This document shows positions 1 through 5,261 of a stretch of 5,455 bases of DNA, in pieces; positions within the stretch are counted from its first letter, which is position 1, and every line of letters starts with the position of its first letter. This DNA is from Burkholderiales bacterium. GTDB taxonomy: Bacteria > Pseudomonadota > Gammaproteobacteria > Burkholderiales > SHXO01. Both the position numbers and the translations under genes were made by a program. The stretch covers positions 1 to 5,455 of the forward strand of contig JAHCKU010000240.1 in the NCBI GenBank assembly GCA_026125625.1. The letters are read 5' to 3'. The notes under the pieces are model-generated. The model was not told the DNA's origin. It searched no databases and was given only the letters and a program-made list of their open reading frames with translations.

Positions 1-2469
1 GACGTGCTCGCCCTGCCTTGGGGCTTCGAGATCTATTCGCTGCTCACGCGCTGGAATCCGCTCGACCTGCACCGTCCGCTGCCGCGCCCGGCGAGCGGCA
101 AGCGCGTGCTGGTGGTGGGCATGGGACCGGCCGGCTTCACGCTGTCGCACCATCTCATGAACGACGGCCATCTGGTAGTGGGTATCGACGGCCTCAAGAT
201 CGAGCCCCTGCCGTCCGAGCTGTCCGGCGTGGATGCACGCGGTGCACGCGTGCCGATGCAGCCGGTGCATGACGTGCGGGCGCTGTACGAAGCCCTCGAC
301 GAGCGCAGCATGGCCGGTTTCGGCGGCGTGGCGGAATACGGCATCACCGTGCGCTGGGACAAGAACTTTCTCAAGCTCATCCGCCTGCTGCTGGAGCGGC
401 GCGAACAGTTCGCGCTGTTCGGCGGCGTGCGTTTCGGCGGCACCATCAGCGCCGAGGACGCCTTCGCCTATGGCTTCGACCACATCGCGCTGGCAGCCGG
501 CGCCGGCCGGCCGACGGTGCTGGAGCTGCCCAACGGGCTGGCGCGCGGCGTGCGCACCGCTTCGGACTTCCTGATGGCATTGCAGCTCACCGGCGCGGCC
601 AAGAGCGATTCCATCGCCAATCTGCAGATTCGTCTGCCGGTGGTGGTGATCGGCGGCGGCCTTACGGCGATCGATACCGCCACTGAATCGCTTGCCTACT
701 ATCCGATCCAGGTGGAGAAATTCCTGAGCCGCTACGAGATCCTGGTGGCCGAGCGCGGTGCGTCCGCGGTGCGCGCCCGCTGGTCAGCAGAAGAGCAGGC
801 CATCGCCGAGGAGTTCCTGGCCCACGCGCGCGCCATCCGCGCGGAACGCGCCGCAGCCGAAAAGGAAGAGCGTGCACCGCGCATCGTCGAGCTGCTGCGC
901 ACCTGGGGCGGGGCCACCATCGCCTACCGCAAGCGCCTGATCGACAGCCCGTCGTACACGCTCAATCATGAAGAAGTGGAGAAGGCACTGGAGGAAGGCA
1001 TCCGGTTTGCAGAGGGCCTCACGCCGGTGGCGGTCGAGGTCGATGCATACGGGCATGCCTGTGGACTGAAGGTGGCCGCGCAGCACGTCGATGGCAGCGG
1101 CACGCTGCAGCCGACAGGCGAGCTGACATTGCCCGCACGCTCCATCCTGGTCGCGGCCGGCACGCAGCCGAACACCGTGCTGGCGCGCGAGGATGCCACC
1201 CACTTCCCGCTCGACGGCCGCTACTTCCAGGCCTGCGACGAGAGCGGGCAGCCGGTCAAGCCGCAGCGCAGCGCCAAGCCGGATGAAGTGCGGGTGCTGC
1301 TCGCACGCGAGCCGGACGGACGCTTCGTCAGCTTCTTCGGCGACCTGCATCCATCCTTCTTCGGCAACGTGGTGAAAGCCATGGGCGGTGCCAAGCAGGG
1401 CTACCCGGTGGTCAGTGCGGTGCTCGCAGCGCGGCCGGCGAGTTCTGCGCGGGATGACGCCGGCTTCCTGGCGGAGCTGAACGACACGTTGCGCGCGACG
1501 GTGCATGAAGTCGTCCGCCTCACGCCCAATATCGTCGAGGTGGTGGTGCGCGCACCGGCCGCGGCACGGCGCTTTCAGCCCGGCCAGTTTTATCGTCTGC
1601 AGAACTTCGAGCGCAACGCGCAGCAAGTCGACGGTACGCGCCTGGCGATGGAGGGACTGGCGCTCACCGGAGCCTGGGTCGACCGTGCACGCGGCCTGGT
1701 ATCCACCATCGTGCTCGAGATGGGAGGCTCCTCCGATCTGTGCGCGCTGCTGAAATCCGGCGAGCCTGTAGTACTCATGGGCCCCACGGGAACCCCGACC
1801 GAGATCCATGCCGGCGAGACCGTGGTGCTGGTCGGTGGCGGGCTCGGCAACGCGGTGCTGTTCTCCATCGGACAGGCGCTGCGCCGCGCCGGCTCCAGGG
1901 TGCTGTATTTCGCCGGCTACAAGAAGCGTGTGGACCGCTACAAGGTGGCCGAGATCGAAGCCGCAGCCGATGCCGTGGTGTGGTGCTGCGACGAGTCGCC
2001 CGGATTCGAGGCGACGCGCCCGCAGGACCGCAGCTTCGTCGGCAACATCGTGCAGGCCATGGTGGCGTACGCCGAGGGTCGGCTAGGGGACCAGCCGATC
2101 GCCATGCACGATACGCAGCGTCTGATTGCCATCGGTTCGGATCGCATGATGGCAGCGGTGGGTGCTGCCCGCCATGGCGTGCTGGCCGCGCATCTGCCGG
2201 CTGCGCACGTGGCCATCGGCTCGATCAACTCCCCCATGCAGTGCATGATGAAAGAGATCTGCGCGCAATGCCTGCAGCCGCACGTCGATCCGCACACCGG
2301 TGCACGCAGCTACGTATTCTCCTGCTTCAATCAGGATCAGCCGCTGGACGCGGTGGATTTCCCTGGCCTGGCTGCACGTCTGTCGCAGAACTCGCTGCAG
2401 GAAAAACTCACCGCCCAGTGGATCGACCGCTGCCTCGTGCGCCTGCAGCGGCGGGCAGCGGCCGCCTGA
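1..2469 (+). CDS. Fused GltD/NfnB-like and PyrK/NfnA-like FAD/NAD(P)H oxidoreductase (5' partial)
   Basis: The frame is open at the first base, so the GTG at position 4 is probably internal and the true start lies upstream. Residue numbers count from that codon; 821 are visible. A dinucleotide-binding motif GMGPAG (39-44) and an ATP/FAD-type LAAGAG segment (163-168) mark a GltD/NfnB-like FAD domain. A second motif, GGGLTAID (217-224), marks its NAD(P)H-binding domain, and FFGD (444-447) fits the FAD-contacting loop. From about 495 the protein becomes ferredoxin-reductase-like: FQPGQFYRL (524-532) for flavin, VLVGGGLGNAVL (608-619) for nucleotide, and cysteines 747, 753, 756 and 774 placed like the 2Fe-2S site of PyrK/NfnA. 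Family knowledge suggests cytoplasmic electron transfer between NAD(P)H and iron-sulfur carriers. The N-terminal 4Fe-4S domain usual in GltD/NfnB would lie outside the window. No gltB is visible, so a role as the glutamate synthase small subunit is unsupported. Domain calls are solid; the physiological reaction is unknown. Confidence 0.85.
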   Translation, partial: DVLALPWGFEIYSLLTRWNPLDLHRPLPRPASGKRVLVVGMGPAGFTLSHHLMNDGHLVVGIDGLKIEPLPSELSGVDARGARVPMQPVHDVRALYEALDERSMAGFGGVAEYGITVRWDKNFLKLIRLLLERREQFALFGGVRFGGTISAEDAFAYGFDHIALAAGAGRPTVLELPNGLARGVRTASDFLMALQLTGAAKSDSIANLQIRLPVVVIGGGLTAIDTATESLAYYPIQVEKFLSRYEILVAERGASAVRARWSAEEQAIAEEFLAHARAIRAERAAAEKEERAPRIVELLRTWGGATIAYRKRLIDSPSYTLNHEEVEKALEEGIRFAEGLTPVAVEVDAYGHACGLKVAAQHVDGSGTLQPTGELTLPARSILVAAGTQPNTVLAREDATHFPLDGRYFQACDESGQPVKPQRSAKPDEVRVLLAREPDGRFVSFFGDLHPSFFGNVVKAMGGAKQGYPVVSAVLAARPASSARDDAGFLAELNDTLRATVHEVVRLTPNIVEVVVRAPAAARRFQPGQFYRLQNFERNAQQVDGTRLAMEGLALTGAWVDRARGLVSTIVLEMGGSSDLCALLKSGEPVVLMGPTGTPTEIHAGETVVLVGGGLGNAVLFSIGQALRRAGSRVLYFAGYKKRVDRYKVAEIEAAADAVVWCCDESPGFEATRPQDRSFVGNIVQAMVAYAEGRLGDQPIAMHDTQRLIAIGSDRMMAAVGAARHGVLAAHLPAAHVAIGSINSPMQCMMKEICAQCLQPHVDPHTGARSYVFSCFNQDQPLDAVDFPGLAARLSQNSLQEKLTAQWIDRCLVRLQRRAAAA

Positions 2470-2482
2470 GCCTGCATCCGGC

Positions 2483-3187
2483 ATGGCACCGGCCGACACC
2501 ATCGACGCATTGCTGCCGCAGACGCAATGCACCAAGTGCGGCTACCCAGGCTGCCGCCCTTACGCCGAGGCCATCGTCAGCGGCGAGGCAGACATCGACC
2601 GCTGTCCTCCCGGCGGTACGGCCGGAATCGTCCGTCTGGCGCACCTGCTCGGACGTGCCGTCGTACCGCTGAATCCTGCGCACGGGGTCGAGGGCCCGCG
2701 TAGCGCAGCATGGATCGACGAGGCGTCGTGCATCGGCTGCACGCTGTGCATCCAGGCCTGCCCCACCGATGCCATCGTCGGGGCGGCGAAGCAGATGCAT
2801 ACCATCCTCATCGAACACTGCACCGGCTGCGAGCTGTGCATAGCGCCATGTCCGGTCGATTGCATCGAGCTGCTGCCGATGCAGACACTGGCCCGGCGCG
2901 GCGCACCGTCTGCCGCGGTCCTGACGGCCCAGCTGGTGGCGGACGAGTCCGCCCGCTGGCGTGCACGCCACGACTGGCGCCGCCAGCGTGTGGCGCGCGA
3001 GCGCCAGGAGCGCGAGCAGCGCCTGGCGCACAAGGCCCTGGAAAAGCTGCGGATGCTCGATGCGATGACGGAGGACGCGGACATTGAGCGCAAGCGCGCG
3101 GTGGTACGCGCAGCCATTGAGCGCGCCCGTGAGCGCGCTGCTGCGGCCGGGTCCGAACGGCGAAGCGATCCACCCACGCGAGACTGA
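2483..3187 (+). CDS. RnfB/RsxB-like 4Fe-4S ferredoxin protein, soluble form
   Basis: This 234-residue protein starts at the ATG 13 bases after the flavoprotein stop; no strong Shine-Dalgarno is visible, so translational coupling is likely. Residues 10-41 match the RnfB signature: LLPQTQCTKCGYPGC followed by CPPGG, giving cluster ligands C16, C19, C24 and C41. Two ferredoxin motifs follow, C83-C86-C89-C93-Pro and C113-C116-C119-C123-Pro, each predicted to bind one 4Fe-4S cluster. The first 12 residues are not hydrophobic, so the membrane anchor of enterobacterial RsxB/RnfB is missing and the protein is probably cytoplasmic. From about residue 140 the tail is rich in Arg, Glu and Ala and is predicted to be helical. 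In gammaproteobacteria rsxB belongs to rsxABCDGE, which lies next to nth; here only the B-type gene is seen beside nth. Its electron partner is probably the upstream flavoprotein (inferred). The family is clear; an rnfB symbol would imply a full Rnf complex that is not visible. Confidence 0.88.
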   Translation: MAPADTIDALLPQTQCTKCGYPGCRPYAEAIVSGEADIDRCPPGGTAGIVRLAHLLGRAVVPLNPAHGVEGPRSAAWIDEASCIGCTLCIQACPTDAIVGAAKQMHTILIEHCTGCELCIAPCPVDCIELLPMQTLARRGAPSAAVLTAQLVADESARWRARHDWRRQRVARERQEREQRLAHKALEKLRMLDAMTEDADIERKRAVVRAAIERARERAAAAGSERRSDPPTRD

Positions 3188-3233
3188 TGAGCAACGCGCA
3201 TCCTGTGCGGCGCAGCGCGTGCCGGTGGCTCAT
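3187..3233 (+). other. Possible RNA stem-loop between the rnfB-like gene and nth
   Basis: ATGAGC (3187-3192) is complementary to GCTCAT (3228-3233), and ACGCGC (3194-3199) to GCGCGT (3215-3220). They could form a 12-bp interrupted stem around a 15-base loop, with a 1-base bulge on one side and 7 bases on the other. It begins at the last base of the upstream stop codon. No T-run follows, so it is not a classical intrinsic terminator. It could slow decay or attenuate transcription, but GC-rich DNA produces such pairings by chance. Confidence 0.3.
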
Positions 3234-3255
3234 TGGCGCCCGTTTCTCGGAGTTG

Positions 3256-3270
3256 GCCGGTAAACCCGGC
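3256..3270 (+). promoter_or_regulatory. Small hairpin just upstream of the nth start
   Basis: GCCGG (3256-3260) and CCGGC (3266-3270) can pair around the loop TAAAC, ending 8 bases before the nth ATG. The only purine-rich stretch near the start, AAGGG (3273-3277), lies outside the stem and just 1 base from the ATG, closer than usual for a ribosome-binding site. The hairpin could lower initiation of nth by crowding this site. This is inferred from sequence pairing alone. Confidence 0.25.
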
Positions 3271-3278
3271 GCAAGGGC

Positions 3279-3938
3279 ATGAACGCAGCCAAGCGCGAGG
3301 CGATTTTTCGCCGCCTCCAGAGCCTGAACCCGTCGCCGACGACGGAGTTGCACTTCACCACGCCGTTCGAGCTGCTGGTGGCGGTCGTACTGTCGGCACA
3401 GGCCACCGACCGCAGCGTGAATCTGGCCACGGCGCGCCTGTTTCAGGTGGCCAATACGCCGGAGACGATGCTGCGCCTGGGCGAGGCGGGCCTGGCCGAG
3501 TACATCAAGAGCATCGGACTGTATCGGACCAAGGCCAGGAATCTGATCGCCACCTGCCGGCTCCTGCTAGAGCTCCATGGCGGGCAGGTGCCGCATACGC
3601 GCGAAGCGCTGGAAAGCCTGCCGGGCGTGGGGCGCAAAACCGCCAACGTGATTCTCAATACCGCCTTCGGTGAGCCGACCATCGCCGTCGACACGCATAT
3701 CTTCCGGGTCGCCAATCGCACCAACCTCGCACCCGGGAAGAACGTCGAGGAGGTAGAGCGCCGGCTGCTCCAGGTGGTGCCGCAGGCATATCGAAAGAAT
3801 GCTCATCATTGGCTGATCCTGCACGGCCGCTACATCTGCAAGGCGCGCAGCCCCGATTGCCCGATCTGCCCAATCCGGGATTTGTGCGAGTTCAAGGCGA
3901 AGACGACCGGGAAGCGCGATGTTCCAGCCCACTCGTGA
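3279..3938 (+). CDS. nth: Endonuclease III, DNA glycosylase/AP lyase
   Basis: The protein has 219 residues against 211 in E. coli Nth and matches it through the active site without any shift in numbering. It excises oxidised pyrimidines in base excision repair and cleaves the strand at the abasic site. The helix-hairpin-helix LPGVGRKTAN (114-123) carries the catalytic Lys120, and AVDTHIFRVANR (136-147) carries the catalytic Asp138. The C-terminal 4Fe-4S loop is intact: C187, C194, C197 and C203 in the usual C-x6-C-x2-C-x5-C spacing. The start is fixed by an in-frame TAA at 3261-3263, leaving this ATG as the first start codon. The last 15 or so residues, after the cluster, are a short extension. 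It follows the rnfB-like gene by 91 bases and overlaps the DUF1841 start by 20. Cytoplasmic, DNA-bound. Nothing suggests loss of activity. Confidence 0.97.
   Translation: MNAAKREAIFRRLQSLNPSPTTELHFTTPFELLVAVVLSAQATDRSVNLATARLFQVANTPETMLRLGEAGLAEYIKSIGLYRTKARNLIATCRLLLELHGGQVPHTREALESLPGVGRKTANVILNTAFGEPTIAVDTHIFRVANRTNLAPGKNVEEVERRLLQVVPQAYRKNAHHWLILHGRYICKARSPDCPICPIRDLCEFKAKTTGKRDVPAHS
3909..3914 (+). promoter_or_regulatory. Ribosome-binding site of the DUF1841 gene, inside nth
   Basis: GGGAAG ends 4 bases before the ATG at 3919 and lies within the nth coding region. It supports that ATG as the start and fits translational coupling, with ribosomes finishing nth at 3938 close to the new start. 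Confidence 0.5.
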
Positions 3939-4350
3939 GCAGGCACGAAAATTCTTCTTTGATACCTGGCGGCAATACCGGGAAGGCACAGCGCTGTCTG
4001 CGCTGCAACGCATGGCCCTGGAGGTGATGCTCCTGCATCCCGAGTATCAGGCACTGCTGGATGACCCCGATGCCTATCTGGAGCAGGACTACACGCCGGA
4101 GTCGGGCAGCATGAACCCCTTCCTGCATCTGTCCCTGCATCTGGCAATCGACGAGCAGTTGTCGATCGATCGACCGCCTGGAGTACGTGCCGCGTTCGAA
4201 CGCCTGCTGACCATCGCAGGCGACCGCCACCACGCCCTGCATGCCCTGCTCGACTGCCTGGGTGAGGCGTTGTGGCAGGCGCAGCGGCTCGGCGAAGCAC
4301 CGGACGAGCGCATGTACATGGAGTGCGTGCGCCGCCACATTCAGACGTAG
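3919..4350 (+). CDS. DUF1841 family protein, function unknown
   Basis: The 143-residue protein is recognised as DUF1841, a family of small proteobacterial proteins often encoded just after nth in betaproteobacteria (recalled from family knowledge, not searched). It opens with MFQPTREQARKFFFDTW, an aromatic-rich helix. The central segment MNPFLHLSLHLAIDEQ (65-80) is the family hallmark, with His70 and His74 one helical turn apart. A further histidine cluster, RHHALH (103-108), leads into a final helix with Trp119. It has no signal peptide, membrane segment or cysteine cluster and is predicted to be an all-helical cytoplasmic protein. Its start overlaps the end of nth by 20 bases in another frame, with GGGAAG just upstream, so the two are almost certainly co-transcribed. 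The conserved histidines could bind a metal, but no function is established and none is assigned here. Confidence 0.88.
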   Translation: MFQPTREQARKFFFDTWRQYREGTALSALQRMALEVMLLHPEYQALLDDPDAYLEQDYTPESGSMNPFLHLSLHLAIDEQLSIDRPPGVRAAFERLLTIAGDRHHALHALLDCLGEALWQAQRLGEAPDERMYMECVRRHIQT

Positions 4351-4360
4351 CCGTACGGCT
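4349..4360. repeat. Perfect 12-bp palindrome at the DUF1841 stop codon
   Basis: AGCCGTACGGCT reads the same on both strands and includes the last two bases of the TAG stop. As RNA it would form only a 4-bp stem with a 4-base loop, extendable by 3 pairs past a one-base bulge (4345-4347 with 4361-4363). It may contribute to 3'-end structure for the plus-strand transcript or be a chance palindrome. Confidence 0.25.
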
Positions 4361-4385
4361 CGTCCGGCTGGCGCAGAAGGCCAAA

Positions 4386-4407
4386 GAAGCCGGTGCGGAC
4401 CGGCTTC
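4386..4407. terminator. Hairpin between converging genes, candidate terminator
   Basis: GAAGCCGG (4386-4393) and CCGGCTTC (4400-4407) form a perfect 8-bp stem with the 6-base loop TGCGGA. It sits in the 78-base gap between the stop of the DUF1841 gene and the stop of the converging cytochrome gene, where terminators are expected. Read on the minus strand it is followed by TTTGGCC, a short T-run; read on the plus strand no T-run follows. It is therefore more credible for the cytochrome transcript. Without a clear U-tract the call is tentative. Confidence 0.5.
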
Positions 4408-4428
4408 GTCACCTGAACGTAGGGAGGA

Positions 4429-4758
4429 TCAGTAGCGCACCGCCAAGCCTTGCTGCTTGGAGAAATAGTGCGCCAGGTTGCGGATCTCGTCCTTGCTCAG
4501 CGGCTGCGCCATCGGCGACATCATGGGATTCTGACGCTTGCCGCTCTTGTACGCTTCGAGCGCATGCACCAGGTAGTCATAGTACTGTCCGCCCAGGCGT
4601 GGAGTGTCCGGTGTGAGCGGCTTGTTGCCGTCCTCGCCGTGACAGGCCGCACACACCTCAGCCGCCTTCTTCTTGCCCGCTTCGTAGTCTCGCGCAAACG
4701 TGTTCGCCGAGGTGGTTGCGAGCGCCAGTATCGCTGCTGCAATCAAAGTGGTTCGCAT
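4429..4758 (-). CDS. Exported monohaem class I cytochrome c (cytochrome c4/c553-like), second of a pair
   Basis: The 109-residue precursor has a Sec signal peptide: MRTT, a hydrophobic core to about residue 18, and probable cleavage after TFA (20-22). The mature protein is about 87 residues and periplasmic. CAACH (36-40) binds one haem c covalently, His40 being one axial ligand. Met80, in NPMMSPMAQPL (77-87), is the best candidate for the other because it aligns with Met88 of the neighbouring cytochrome. RLGGQ (54-58) and the helix LSKDEIRNLAHYF (87-99) are typical of the c4/c553 group. The start ATG lies 26 bases after the stop of the upstream cytochrome gene, with GAGAAG as a possible ribosome-binding site. 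The frame stays open further upstream, but that part has no cytochrome-like sequence and overlaps the first cytochrome gene. It probably shuttles electrons between periplasmic enzymes and a terminal oxidase or bc1 complex; the partner is unknown. Confidence 0.92.
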   Translation of the reverse strand: MRTTLIAAAILALATTSANTFARDYEAGKKKAAEVCAACHGEDGNKPLTPDTPRLGGQYYDYLVHALEAYKSGKRQNPMMSPMAQPLSKDEIRNLAHYFSKQQGLAVRY

Positions 4759-4784
4759 GGCTTCGGTCTTCTCGTATGCTGGGT

Positions 4785-5123
4785 CTACTTGCCTTCGCTG
4801 GCGTAATAAGCTGCCAGATCGGCCATGTCCTGATCGCTCAGAGAACCGGCCACGCCATTCATGGAAGGATGCTTGCGCGCACCGCTGCGATACTCCTGCA
4901 GCGACTTGACGATGTAGGCGGAGCCTTGCCCGCCCAGCTTCGGCGCCGAATACACAGTGGGATAGGCGGTCCGGTATCCGACGATGCCATGACAGCCTTC
5001 GCACATCTGCTTCTTCTGCTTGCCTGCGGTGGGATCGCCGTCGCCATCGGCACCATGTGCCGGCAGGGCCGCGGCCAGGATCAGGCCGGCTGCCAAGGTG
5101 AGAGACTTTCGAAAGAGAATCAT
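4785..5123 (-). CDS. Exported monohaem class I cytochrome c (cytochrome c4-like), first of a pair
   Basis: The 112-residue precursor begins MILFRKS, followed by a hydrophobic core and a signal-peptidase site after AHG (22-24), so the mature form is periplasmic with an acidic start (ADGDGD). CEGCH (41-45) is the haem c site, with His45 as an axial ligand and Met88 in HPSMNGVAGSL (85-95) as the likely second. KLGGQ (62-66) and LSDQDMADLAAYYA (95-108) match the cytochrome c4 half-domain pattern. It shares its motif order with the downstream cytochrome, and the two together resemble a dihaem c4 split into separate genes; CxxCH-to-LGGQ spacing differs by three residues. The initiating ATG has only a weak GGAAC-type site upstream. 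A candidate promoter lies about 30-60 bases upstream, and the SoxZ-type gene precedes it by 138 bases on the same strand. Probably a small soluble electron carrier that serves the Sox-type or a related periplasmic dehydrogenase system (inferred). Confidence 0.92.
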   Translation of the reverse strand: MILFRKSLTLAAGLILAAALPAHGADGDGDPTAGKQKKQMCEGCHGIVGYRTAYPTVYSAPKLGGQGSAYIVKSLQEYRSGARKHPSMNGVAGSLSDQDMADLAAYYASEGK

Positions 5124-5151
5124 GAGGCTGTTCCGGTCTCTTACTTCGTGT

Positions 5152-5181
5152 TGTATATGATGATGTGACTATGCTTCTGAA
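5152..5181 (-). promoter_or_regulatory. Candidate sigma70-like promoter of the cytochrome pair
   Basis: On the minus strand TTCAGA (5181-5176) and TATACA (5157-5152) are spaced by 18 bases, each matching 4 of 6 consensus bases. The surrounding 60 bases are clearly richer in A and T than the rest of the window. Initiation would fall about 20 bases before the cytochrome ATG at 5123. A second hexamer, TTTACA (5200-5195), has no good partner. Confidence 0.4.
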
Positions 5182-5221
5182 AAAGCGCACGAACTGTAAA
5201 GGAAGCACTCGGCCAGGTCAA

Positions 5222-5257
5222 TGCTGCCCGGACCAGCAACAGAGCGCAGGCATGCGC
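5222..5257 (-). terminator. Two small hairpins after the SoxZ-type gene
   Basis: GCGCA (5244-5248) pairs with TGCGC (5253-5257) around a 4-base loop, and TGCTG (5222-5226) pairs with CAGCA (5234-5238) around a 7-base loop. Both lie within 45 bases of the SoxZ-type stop and before the candidate cytochrome promoter. Stems are only 5 bp and no T-run follows, so termination would be weak at best; partial read-through into the cytochrome genes is equally possible. Confidence 0.25.
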
Positions 5258-5261
5258 CCGC

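Noticed and set aside
784..1809. 341-residue minus-strand open frame opposite the flavoprotein
   Set aside because: It lies wholly inside a well-supported gene, lacks recognisable motifs, and long antisense frames are common in GC-rich DNA.
1..2469. Glutamate synthase small subunit (gltD)
   Set aside because: The first half is GltD-like, but the C-terminal PyrK/NfnA-like fusion, the insertion in the nucleotide domain and the absence of gltB nearby argue against it.
2300..2482. Longer RnfB-like protein starting at 2300
   Set aside because: The added 61 residues fall inside the flavoprotein's conserved C-terminus, have out-of-frame composition and add no hydrophobic anchor; the ATG at 2483 directly precedes the conserved RnfB segment.
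1740..2672. 310-residue plus-strand open frame spanning the flavoprotein/RnfB junction
   Set aside because: It overlaps two convincing genes in a different frame, and its composition is typical of a shifted frame with no domain.
5195..5200. TTTACA as the -35 element of the cytochrome promoter
   Set aside because: At 17 bases downstream the sequence is GAAGCA, a poor -10 match; the TTCAGA/TATACA pair is better.
4759..5208. Minus-strand open frame extending the second cytochrome to 259 residues
   Set aside because: The extra 150 residues overlap the first cytochrome gene in another frame, are Arg- and Ser-rich without any domain, and would bury the clear signal peptide that begins at 4758.
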